Assembly: GCA_029932445.1 (NCBI GenBank)
Contig: JAOZQB010000144.1
Location: 1-7,377 of the forward strand
Direction of reading: 5' to 3'
DNA length: 7,377 nucleotides
DNA from: Bacteroidales bacterium
GTDB lineage: Bacteria; Bacteroidota; Bacteroidia; Bacteroidales; JAADGE01
The notes under the pieces were generated by a model. It made no database searches. It had not been told where the DNA came from and saw nothing but the letters and a program-made list of their open reading frames with translations. The position numbers were made by a program, and so were the translations under genes. This document shows, piece after piece, positions 1 through 5,565 of the stretch (positions within the stretch are counted from its first letter, which is position 1; each line of letters starts with the position of its first letter).

Positions 1-41
1 AACTACGAAATTTCTTTGAGGTCGAATACAGCAACTTGTAA
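1..41 (+). CDS. Possible C-terminal tail of an unidentified plus-strand gene (partial)
   Basis: Plus frame 3 is open from the window edge to TAA at 39-41 and would end in LRNFFEVEYSNL. A hairpin starts eight bases after this stop and sits directly against the stop codon of the convergent thioesterase gene, which is the arrangement expected between two converging genes. The piece is only about 12 codons, too short to recognise. The two other plus frames are not excluded: frame 2 stops at 17-19 and frame 1 runs on across the thioesterase gene as an antisense shadow. This is an inference from context. Confidence 0.22.
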   Translation, partial: LRNFFEVEYSNL

Positions 42-48
42 AATAATC

Positions 49-83
49 GGTTTTTCAGAAAAAGTTACATTTCCTGAAATACC
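49..83. terminator. Hairpin between converging genes, probable bidirectional terminator
   Basis: Positions 49-62 pair with 70-83 at 12 of 14 positions (mismatches 52/80 and 59/73), leaving a 7-base loop. The core is GGTTTTTCAG against CTGAAATACC. On the minus strand it begins immediately after the thioesterase TAG (86-84), so it could end that transcript. On the plus strand it is followed by a T-rich run inside the thioesterase gene. No strong uridine tract follows on the minus side, so intrinsic termination is likely but not certain. Confidence 0.45.
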
Positions 84-491
84 CTATTTAAAATATTTTT
101 CAATCATCTTAATAAAAGCTTCCGGCGGATTTGTCGGTTTCCCGGTTTTCATATCTACAAAAACCAAAGTGGTGTTGCCGGTATTTATTAACTTTTTTTC
201 TTCGTTAAATACTTCATATTCAAATTCCATTCTTGTCGCAGGAAATTTCTTTACATAAACTTTTATTGTTAATTCATTATCGTAAAATGCCGGACGTATG
301 TATTTTACATTCAGAGAAGAAACAGGCATCATAATCCCGTTTTTTTCCATTGTTTTATACGACCAACCGATTTTTCGTATCATATCCGTTCTGGCTACTT
401 CATAATACAGCGGATAATTACCGTAATAAACATAACCCATTTGGTCAGTCTCGCCGTATCTTACTCGTATTTTAGTTTCAGATTGTAACAT
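84..491 (-). CDS. Acyl-CoA thioesterase, YbgC/4-hydroxybenzoyl-CoA thioesterase (hotdog) family
   Basis: A 135-residue single-domain protein, the usual length for cytoplasmic hotdog-fold thioesterases that hydrolyse acyl-CoA or acyl-ACP esters. The N-terminal motif RYGETDQMGYVYYGNY (residues 11-26) is the family signature. Asp16 matches the catalytic aspartate of the 4-hydroxybenzoyl-CoA thioesterase type, followed by the helix YYEVARTDMIRKIGW. The frame extends two codons further to a TTG at 497. I chose the ATG at 489-491 because the conserved domain starts within a few residues and no ribosome-binding site favours TTG. It lies divergent from surE with a 75-bp gap. The true acyl substrate cannot be told from sequence. 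No convincing minus-strand TAnnTTTG promoter was found in the gap. Confidence 0.88.
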   Translation of the reverse strand: MLQSETKIRVRYGETDQMGYVYYGNYPLYYEVARTDMIRKIGWSYKTMEKNGIMMPVSSLNVKYIRPAFYDNELTIKVYVKKFPATRMEFEYEVFNEEKKLINTGNTTLVFVDMKTGKPTNPPEAFIKMIEKYFK

Positions 492-533
492 CTTCAAAAT
501 TCTGATTTAACAATTTAATAACATTTAAGTTGT

Positions 534-541
534 TATCTTTG
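534..541 (+). promoter_or_regulatory. Bacteroidetes-type -7 promoter element (TATCTTTG) for surE
   Basis: TATCTTTG matches the TAnnTTTG -7 consensus of the Bacteroidetes primary sigma factor exactly. It lies 25 bases before the surE ATG, which predicts a 5' leader of about 15-20 bases. A clear TTG-type -33 element is not visible at the expected distance. The same nine bases, TTATCTTTG, recur before the deacetylase gene at 4194-4202. Confidence 0.65.
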
Positions 542-566
542 CGGCTAAATTATAAAAAGAAACAGA

Positions 567-1346
567 ATGGCAACAAAAAGACCATATATTTTAGTAACAA
601 ATGATGACGGTATTACGGCAAAAGGGTTAAGAATTTTGATTGAAACAGCAAAGAAATTCGGTGAGGTTTTGGTGGTCGCTCCGGATTCGCATCAAAGTGC
701 AAAATCGCATTCCATAACGCAAGCTGCTCCAATCAGATTTGATAAAATTGCGGAAGAAAATGCTTATAAAGAATACTCAATTTCAGGAACACCGGTTGAT
801 TGTGTTAAGTTAGCTTTACATGAATTGTCAGACCGTAAACCTGATTTAATTCTTTCGGGTATCAATCACGGAGCAAATACTTCGGTTAGTGTGTTGTATT
901 CCGGAACAATGGCTGCAGCAATAGAAGGCGGATTGCATAACATCAAATCAATCGGTTTTTCGGTTGATAATCATTCATCGGAAGCCGATTTTTCCCCTGT
1001 TATTCCGTATATGGAAAAAATTATAAAAGAAGTTATTGAAAAAGAACTTCCGGATGGTGTGAGTTTAAATGTGAATTTTCCGGATGTTACAAAAGTTGAT
1101 ATTAAAGGCATAAAAACGATGCGCGGTGCAAACGGTGTGTGGGGTGAGAAATTTGTTCCGGCAAACGATCCTCATAAACGGAACTTTGTTTGGATAACCG
1201 GAAAGCTTACCAATTACGATAAAGGAAAAAATGATACCGATTTATATTTTATAGAAAAAGGATACGTAACAGTTACACCTATAAAAGTTGATTTTAATTA
1301 TTATTCGTTTCTTGAAGAACTTTCCGATTGGGAATTTAATAGTTAG
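567..1346 (+). CDS. surE: 5'/3'-nucleotidase SurE
   Basis: A 259-residue cytoplasmic metal-dependent phosphatase that removes phosphate from nucleoside monophosphates; family members also act on 3'-nucleotides and short polyphosphate. The motifs appear in order. ILVTNDDGITAKG (8-20) supplies the metal-binding Asp13-Asp14. PDSHQSAKSHSIT (39-51) contains metal-ligand Ser44. SISGTPVDCVKLAL (71-84) and LILSGINHGANTS (94-106) follow, the latter with metal-ligand Asn100. SGTMAAAIEG (112-121) and NVNFP (168-172) complete the set. Length is normal for bacterial SurE (about 250-270). The ATG at 567 puts the first beta-strand at residue 7, as expected, so no other start is needed. It is apparently transcribed alone from the TATCTTTG promoter upstream, and a hairpin overlaps its stop codon. 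In many Bacteroidales surE precedes lpxB; that gene is not here. Confidence 0.95.
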   Translation: MATKRPYILVTNDDGITAKGLRILIETAKKFGEVLVVAPDSHQSAKSHSITQAAPIRFDKIAEENAYKEYSISGTPVDCVKLALHELSDRKPDLILSGINHGANTSVSVLYSGTMAAAIEGGLHNIKSIGFSVDNHSSEADFSPVIPYMEKIIKEVIEKELPDGVSLNVNFPDVTKVDIKGIKTMRGANGVWGEKFVPANDPHKRNFVWITGKLTNYDKGKNDTDLYFIEKGYVTVTPIKVDFNYYSFLEELSDWEFNS

Positions 1347-1388
1347 AAGTTTCTGTTAATAATGGTTAATTTATTGTTAAAACTTCTA
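1344..1388 (+). terminator. Hairpin overlapping the surE stop codon, candidate terminator
   Basis: TAGAAGTTT (1344-1352, beginning with the surE TAG stop) pairs perfectly with AAACTTCTA (1380-1388). Inside it, AATAA (1358-1362) can pair with TTATT (1371-1375), leaving an 8-base loop. There is no uridine tract directly after the stem, so it may act as an mRNA 3'-end stabiliser or a weak terminator. The 3' arm also takes part in a second, competing palindrome at 1384-1400. Confidence 0.4.
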
Positions 1389-1400
1389 TTTAGAATAGAA
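1384..1400. repeat. Short perfect palindrome competing with the surE hairpin
   Basis: TTCTATT (1384-1390) and AATAGAA (1394-1400) are perfect inverted repeats around a 3-base centre. Positions 1384-1388 are shared with the 3' arm of the hairpin at 1344-1388, so the two structures cannot form together. It is A/T-only apart from single C and G positions, so chance is a real possibility. It could be an operator-like site or part of an attenuator before the glycosyltransferase gene. Confidence 0.3.
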
Positions 1401-1439
1401 ACAATAATATAAATTTCTCTTTTTATAATAGAAGCAATA
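1394..1439. repeat. Pair of 13-bp near-identical direct repeats upstream of the GT4 gene
   Basis: AATAGAAACAATA (1394-1406) and AATAGAAGCAATA (1427-1439) match at 12 of 13 positions and start 33 bases apart, about three helical turns. They lie in the 169-bp gap between surE and the glycosyltransferase gene. Such spacing would suit a dimeric DNA-binding protein on one face of the helix, but the AT-rich background makes a chance match possible. The rest of this gap shows no gene. Confidence 0.3.
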
Positions 1440-1476
1440 TGTTGTATCTATTTTTACTTAATGTATAATAATTTTA

Positions 1477-1485
1477 TATAATTTG
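1477..1485 (+). promoter_or_regulatory. Weak -7-like promoter candidate for the polysaccharide block
   Basis: TATAATTTG resembles TAnnTTTG but has three rather than two bases between TA and TTTG. It lies 30 bases before the glycosyltransferase ATG, a suitable distance. It is the best candidate in this gap, but AT-rich sequence gives such matches easily and no TTG-type -33 box is well placed. Confidence 0.22.
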
Positions 1486-1515
1486 CTTTCTAAAACCGGA
1501 TGTTAAGATTAAAAA

Positions 1516-2631
1516 ATGATAAATAAAACAAAAAAACGAATAATAATTTCAGTAACAAATGATTTGCTTACCGATAAGCGCGTAAATAAAGTTGCAGGGA
1601 CATTAATAAAATTCGGTTTTGATGTTTTACTTGTCGGCAGAAAATTACCCGGAAGTTTACCGGTAAATTTTTCTTTTAAAACACACCGATTTAAGTTATT
1701 ATTTAATAAAGGTGTTATGTTTTATGCCAGTTACAATATGCGCTTATTCTTCTTTTTGCTTTTTGCGAAAGCCGATATTTTTTTGTCGAACGATTTAGAT
1801 ACTTTACCGGCAAATTTTTTAGCTTCAAAATTCAGAAAAAAGAAATTGGTTTACGACAGCCATGAATATTTTACTGAGGTTCCGGAGCTTGTAAATCGAC
1901 CGAAAATAAAACATATCTGGGAAAAAGTTGAAAAATTTATTTTACCGAAAATCGAATATTCATATACTGTTTGCCGTTCAATAGCAGAGATTTACAGCAA
2001 TAAATACAATATTGAAATGAAAGTTGTTCGCAATATTCCGGAATGTGAACTGTTTTTAAAAGATATAAAACCGGTTTTCCCGGATGCAACAAAAAATAAA
2101 AAAATTATTTTGTATCAAGGAACCGTAAATATCGGAAGAGGAATTGAGCATATTATTGAAGCAATGCAATTTGTTGAAAATGCCGTTTTTGTGATAATAG
2201 GTGACGGAGATATAAAAAATTTACTTGAAGAAAAGGTTAAAGAATTGCAATTAAGCGATAAAGTTTTTTTTCTCGGTAAAATTCCGTTTGAAATTTTGCA
2301 TGCTTATACCAAAAAAGCAGATATCGGTATTTCACTTGAAGAAAATATCGGTTTGAATTATTATTATGCATTACCTAATAAATTATTTGATTACATACGA
2401 GCAAATGTTCCTGTCCTTGCTTCGAAATTGCCTGAAATTGAAAATATCGTAAAAACTTACGATATCGGTTGTTTTATTGAAAATCACAGTCCCGAACACA
2501 TTGCGGAAAAGATTAATTTTATGCTGAATAATGAGGATAAAATACAAGATTGGAAAAGAAATATTAAAAAAGCATCAGCGGAATTATGCTGGGAAGATGA
2601 AGAACAAGTTTTAAGGGAAATATTTTTATAA
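1516..2631 (+). CDS. GT4-like (GT-B fold) glycosyltransferase
   Basis: A 371-residue cytoplasmic or membrane-associated glycosyltransferase that would move a sugar from a nucleotide donor to a growing lipid-linked surface glycan. The N-terminal Rossmann half carries SVTNDLLTDKRVNKVA (12-27), SNDLDTLPANFLAS (91-104) and LVYDSHEYFTEVPE (111-124), the last being common in Bacteroidetes GT4 enzymes. The C-terminal half carries YQGTVNIGRGIE (200-211), IIGDGD (227-232) and the donor-binding stretch from ISLEENIGLNYYYALPNKLF (272-291) to YIRANVPVLAS (293-303). No signal peptide is seen; residues 77-89 are hydrophobic but too short to be sure of a membrane segment. Start ATG 1516 puts the first beta-strand at residue 8. 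The TAA stop (2629-2631) lies inside the left 48-bp repeat of the ATPase cassette. Donor and acceptor sugars cannot be predicted. Confidence 0.88.
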   Translation: MINKTKKRIIISVTNDLLTDKRVNKVAGTLIKFGFDVLLVGRKLPGSLPVNFSFKTHRFKLLFNKGVMFYASYNMRLFFFLLFAKADIFLSNDLDTLPANFLASKFRKKKLVYDSHEYFTEVPELVNRPKIKHIWEKVEKFILPKIEYSYTVCRSIAEIYSNKYNIEMKVVRNIPECELFLKDIKPVFPDATKNKKIILYQGTVNIGRGIEHIIEAMQFVENAVFVIIGDGDIKNLLEEKVKELQLSDKVFFLGKIPFEILHAYTKKADIGISLEENIGLNYYYALPNKLFDYIRANVPVLASKLPEIENIVKTYDIGCFIENHSPEHIAEKINFMLNNEDKIQDWKRNIKKASAELCWEDEEQVLREIFL

Positions 2632-2674
2632 GTAGCCAAAACTGTGTTTTTTATTATAGTTTTGGCTACTTATA
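2627..2674. repeat. Left 48-bp hairpin repeat (perfect 17-bp stem)
   Basis: Arms 2627-2643 and 2658-2674 are perfect 17-bp inverted repeats (core AGTAGCCAAAACT / AGTTTTGGCTACT) around a 14-base T-rich loop. The hairpin contains the stop codon of the upstream glycosyltransferase and ends four bases from the convergent ATPase stop, so it could serve as a bidirectional terminator. A near copy lies at 4104-4151. Positions 2655-2676 are repeated exactly, in direct orientation, at 4132-4153. Confidence 0.85.
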
Positions 2675-2678
2675 GACT

Positions 2679-4091
2679 TTATATTTCGTCAAACAGATTG
2701 TCTATATTTAATTCATTAACAGTAAGTTGATGGCTATATTTGTTGTGTCTTATTCCGTATGATGTTATCATTGTTACGAAAATATTTTTTCGTGTCCCGG
2801 TTATGCTTTTAAAAACATTTATTTTATTTATAATTTCATCAGCATATTTTTTATTGATTGCGAAATAGGTGTCGTAAAATTTTATTTCGCAAATATTAAT
2901 AACATTATCATCTCTGTCGATAAGCAAATCAATTTGAGCACCTTGCTTATTATTCTTTTCAACCCAACTACCTTGTTCTGTATGAATTCCGGAAATATTT
3001 AATCCTTTTTTTATTTGGTCAATATGTTTTATGCAAATAGTTTCAAAAGCAAAACCAGACCAAATTTTATAAGATTGTTTGCCGTGAATTTTTAGCCAAT
3101 AACCTGATTTTGCAGGTTTGCTGTTTTCTATAAATTTCAAATAAAAAGCAGAATATTCATCGGTTAATCTGTATAGTGCATCTTTTTTACCTTTATACGG
3201 TAAGTATTTTTCGATAAAACCCGACAATTCTAATTCTGTTAATGTTTTTGTGAGCGTTCCGCCTGACTTAAGTTTACTTTTTTCTAAAATGTCATTTCGT
3301 GTTAAACCTTTTCGTATTTTTGCCAAAATTCTTACAATTTCCGAATGATTTTCATGATATTTAAATAATGATGCAAAAATATTTTTAAACTCATTTCGCA
3401 AAAAACCGTTTCTTGAAAAACATAATCTGTCAATAATTTGCGGTAAGCTTTCATTCGGTTTTATTTTTTCAAGATAAAACGGAACACCTCCGGTTACCAT
3501 ATACAGACGTACAATGTCATATCTTGTAAAATCGATTTTATGTTTTTTAAGGAATAATTCTGTTTCGTATAAATTAAAGGGCAGAAGTTGTATTATCTCA
3601 GTCATTCTGTTATGAAGCCCTCCTTTATTATTGATAATTTTTTGCACCATATAGGATGCCGAAGAACCGCAAACAACAATTTTCAGATTGTTTTTTTTAG
3701 AAGCATAATTATTCCAAAAATAATCAAAAGCCGATAAAAAGTTTGATTTTGCAGTATCAAGCCAAGGAAATTCATCAATAAAAATAACTTTTTTCTTTGA
3801 TTTTAATGTGTCGATATATTTTCTTAATTGGTGAAATGCATCCGTCCAACTTTCAGGTTTATAAAAATTTCCTTTCTTTTCTGAAAGTTGCAAATGAAAA
3901 TTTTTAAGTTGCATTTTTAATGAAGCATTATACATTCCCGAGAACTCAAATTTAATATATTTCTTATATGTTTTTCTGACCAAGAACGTTTTTCCTACAC
4001 GTCTTCTGCCGTAAATAACAATTAATTCGGCTTTGGTGCTGTTTAAAGCATCTTTTAATATTTTTTGTTCTGATTTTCTGCCGATTAACAT
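2679..4091 (-). CDS. AAA/STAND-like ATPase with C-terminal PD-(D/E)XK (DUF234-like) domain
   Basis: A 470-residue protein of the archaeal-type ATPase family (PF01637-like, COG1672-like), widespread in archaea and Bacteroidetes with no settled function. The N-terminal P-loop domain has Walker A YGRRRVGKT (27-35), Walker B VIFIDEFPW (102-110) and the sensor-like strand IVVCGSSAS (138-146). The helical lid follows, with VTGGVPFYLEKI (199-210). A winged-helix region spans about 248-312, ending LTELELSGFIEKY...YRLTDEY. The C-terminus is restriction-endonuclease-like: FAFE (347-350), QIDLLID (386-392) and CEIKF (401-405) give the pattern E350, D388, E402-x-K404, all key residues kept. No membrane segments are seen and length is typical, so the gene looks intact. 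It runs opposite to all its neighbours and is boxed in by two copies of a hairpin repeat, suggesting insertion. The exact role (regulator, defence, element maintenance) is unknown. Confidence 0.88.
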   Translation of the reverse strand: MLIGRKSEQKILKDALNSTKAELIVIYGRRRVGKTFLVRKTYKKYIKFEFSGMYNASLKMQLKNFHLQLSEKKGNFYKPESWTDAFHQLRKYIDTLKSKKKVIFIDEFPWLDTAKSNFLSAFDYFWNNYASKKNNLKIVVCGSSASYMVQKIINNKGGLHNRMTEIIQLLPFNLYETELFLKKHKIDFTRYDIVRLYMVTGGVPFYLEKIKPNESLPQIIDRLCFSRNGFLRNEFKNIFASLFKYHENHSEIVRILAKIRKGLTRNDILEKSKLKSGGTLTKTLTELELSGFIEKYLPYKGKKDALYRLTDEYSAFYLKFIENSKPAKSGYWLKIHGKQSYKIWSGFAFETICIKHIDQIKKGLNISGIHTEQGSWVEKNNKQGAQIDLLIDRDDNVINICEIKFYDTYFAINKKYADEIINKINVFKSITGTRKNIFVTMITSYGIRHNKYSHQLTVNELNIDNLFDEI

Positions 4092-4103
4092 TTAAATAAT
4101 ATT

Positions 4104-4151
4104 TATAATCAGCCAAAAGTACTAAAAAAAGTATAGTTTTGGCTACTTATA
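4104..4151. repeat. Right 48-bp hairpin repeat (imperfect stem)
   Basis: Arms 4104-4120 and 4135-4151 pair at 14 of 17 positions. The right arm (4135-4151) is identical to the outer arm of the left repeat read on the other strand, while the left arm carries three changes. Compared as inverted copies, the two repeats match at 39 of 48 positions; as direct copies, at 35 of 48. The inverted reading is favoured because the loop is A-rich here and T-rich at the left. It lies 12 bases upstream of the ATPase start codon and so contributes to that gene's promoter region. Confidence 0.8.
4114..4121 (-). promoter_or_regulatory. Candidate -7 element (TACTTTTG) for the ATPase gene inside the right repeat
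   Basis: Read on the minus strand, TACTTTTG matches TAnnTTTG. It ends 22 bases before the ATPase ATG, leaving a normal short leader. It depends on bases that differ from the left repeat: the left repeat has AAAACT where this copy has AAAAGT followed by A. No clear -33 box is visible. The element lies within a stem arm, so it may equally be a by-product of the repeat sequence. Confidence 0.4.
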
Positions 4152-4194
4152 GAAAAATAAATTAAAATTTTCCTGAAATTTACGATGCAAAAAT

Positions 4195-4202
4195 TATCTT
4201 TG
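4195..4202 (+). promoter_or_regulatory. Bacteroidetes-type -7 element (TATCTTTG) directly before the deacetylase gene
   Basis: TATCTTTG is an exact match to TAnnTTTG and only four bases separate it from the ATG at 4207. Transcription normally begins a few bases after this element, so the message would start at or within a few bases of the start codon (leaderless or nearly so). It would give the deacetylase-rfbA-rfbC-GT2 genes their own promoter downstream of the cassette. No clear -33 box was found. Confidence 0.5.
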
Positions 4203-4206
4203 TAAA

Positions 4207-5532
4207 ATGATAATTCAAATACCGAATAACAATATCCTCGAAAGAAAATACATTATCGATGTCTTGTTTTCTGAATTTTTCGGTATTGATTGTGAAATTG
4301 AAACTTATGACGATAAAAATTATATTATAAAGTTTCAGGATAAAGAAATAGAAATTAAAGATGCCTTTTTCGATAATTTCCCCGAAAAATTATCATATCT
4401 TAAAAAAGAAAATATTCCCGAAAAGGTTATTTTTTCCGAAAACCAATTTATTCCGGAGGCAAATATTCCGATTATATACGGAAATTCGGATATTGAGGTA
4501 GCAGAAAATAAAATATTTTGCGGTATTGATATTTTTGCATCTTCATTTTTTATGCTTACGCGTTGGGAAGAATATGTTATTTCGGAAAAAGATAAGCACG
4601 GCAGAATTCCCGATGAGTTACAACTTTCCGTCAGAAATAATTTTCAGGAAAGACCGGTTGTAAACGAATATCTTGAAATGCTCAGAAATATGTTCCGATT
4701 TCTCGGAATTGAAATTGAAAACAAACATCAATATAAAGCAAAAATTACGCACGATGTTGATTTTTTTGCTCGTTATGATAAATTTTCAAAATTGATAAAA
4801 GCAGCAGGCGGCGATATTTTTAAAAGAAAAAATTTTAAAAAAAGCGTAAATACCTTCAAAACATATTTTCAAATAAAAAAAGGAAAGACAAATGATCCTT
4901 ATGATACCTTTGATTATTTAATAAATTTATCGGAAAAAGCCGGTTTGAAATCCCGTTTTTATTTTATTCCCGCAATGATTGGTGAAGAAGATGCTCAATA
5001 TAATATTACTGATGAGCAAGCAGTAAAAACAATGGCAAAAATACAAAGCAAAGGGCATATTGTCGGTATTCACGGAGCATATCGTTCGTATAATAATGAA
5101 GATTTATTCAATAAAGAATTAAAACGTTTTCCCGAAGGAATTAAAATAACGGAAGGCAGGCAGCATTATTTACGGTTTGACAATCCGGAAACATGGCAAA
5201 TTCAGGAAAATGCAGGATTGAAATTCGATGGTACCATGAGTTTTATAAACCACGTCGGTTTCAGAGCGGGAACTTGTTACAACTATTCACTTTTTAATAT
5301 TCTGACAAGAAAAAAACTCGAATTGAAAGAATGTCCTCTGATTTTTATGGAACAGGCGGCAAGAAAAAAATATCCTGATAAAGAACTATTTTTTAGTAAG
5401 TTTGCGATTTTAAGAAATCGTGTTAAAAAATACGAAGGCAATTTTGTTATTTTATGGCACAACAATAATTTTAACATTGATGAATGGGAAAATTATAAAG
5501 AAATTTACGAACACATTATAAGAACTTTATAA
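4207..5532 (+). CDS. Polysaccharide deacetylase-like protein (NodB-type fold with N-terminal extension)
   Basis: A 441-residue protein with an N-terminal region of about 170 residues, typical of a Bacteroidetes deacetylase-like family, followed by a NodB-homology (carbohydrate esterase 4-like) barrel. Visible motifs are KITHDVDFF (179-187, with metal-ligand candidates Asp183/Asp185), a long variable insert (about 195-235), RFYFIP (250-255), GIHGAYRSY (287-295, with His289 and Ser294 in the second metal motif), GRQHYLRF (317-324), FDGTMSF (340-346), GFRAGTCYNYSLF (351-363) and VILWHNN (414-420, catalytic-type His418). All expected motifs are kept, so an active metal-dependent N- or O-deacetylase is plausible. 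No signal peptide is seen, so it probably acts on cytoplasmic or lipid-linked intermediates. It is first of four codirectional genes; rfbA follows after 33 bp. The ATG at 4207 fits the conserved N-terminus and gives an unusually short leader. The substrate is unknown. Confidence 0.82.
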   Translation: MIIQIPNNNILERKYIIDVLFSEFFGIDCEIETYDDKNYIIKFQDKEIEIKDAFFDNFPEKLSYLKKENIPEKVIFSENQFIPEANIPIIYGNSDIEVAENKIFCGIDIFASSFFMLTRWEEYVISEKDKHGRIPDELQLSVRNNFQERPVVNEYLEMLRNMFRFLGIEIENKHQYKAKITHDVDFFARYDKFSKLIKAAGGDIFKRKNFKKSVNTFKTYFQIKKGKTNDPYDTFDYLINLSEKAGLKSRFYFIPAMIGEEDAQYNITDEQAVKTMAKIQSKGHIVGIHGAYRSYNNEDLFNKELKRFPEGIKITEGRQHYLRFDNPETWQIQENAGLKFDGTMSFINHVGFRAGTCYNYSLFNILTRKKLELKECPLIFMEQAARKKYPDKELFFSKFAILRNRVKKYEGNFVILWHNNNFNIDEWENYKEIYEHIIRTL

Positions 5533-5565
5533 ACTTTTTAACTTAATACTTTTAACTGATTAAGA

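Larger units (their letters stand above)
2627..4151. mobile_element. Putative inserted cassette: ATPase-nuclease gene bounded by inverted hairpin repeats
   Basis: A 1525-bp unit containing a single minus-strand gene, bounded by two 48-bp repeats in inverted orientation with 39 of 48 matching positions; the outermost 17 are identical. The repeats hug the gene, 4 bases after its stop and 12 bases before its start. The unit sits between two plus-strand polysaccharide genes that would otherwise be about 50-60 bp apart. There is no transposase, integrase or tRNA. No convincing target duplication is seen outside the repeats (ATTTT left, GAAAA right), although TATA at both outer edges could be one if the repeat really begins at AGTAGCC. 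It could instead be an ordinary gene with matching terminators on each side. Confidence 0.4.

Noticed and set aside
16..258. 80-codon plus-strand open frame across the thioesterase gene
   Set aside because: It is antisense to a clearly conserved thioesterase gene, shows no recognisable motif, and its open length follows from the codon use on the other strand.
492..497. TTG start at 497 for the thioesterase
   Set aside because: It adds only two residues before an ATG, with no ribosome-binding site to favour it; the ATG at 491-489 is the simpler start.
2627..4151. CRISPR array or integron-like cassette array
   Set aside because: There are only two repeat copies, 1.5 kb apart, with a gene rather than spacers between them, and no integrase or cas gene. 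The repeats also lack the attC fold with its R' core motifs.
2627..4151. Insertion sequence with its own transposase
   Set aside because: The only encoded protein has a P-loop ATPase and a PD-(D/E)XK-like end, with no DDE, HUH or serine/tyrosine recombinase motifs. No clear target duplication borders the repeats.
5283..5477. 64-codon minus-strand open frame inside the deacetylase gene
   Set aside because: It lies wholly antisense to conserved motifs of the deacetylase-like protein (GFRAGTCYNYSLF to LWHNN), with no own promoter or family resemblance.
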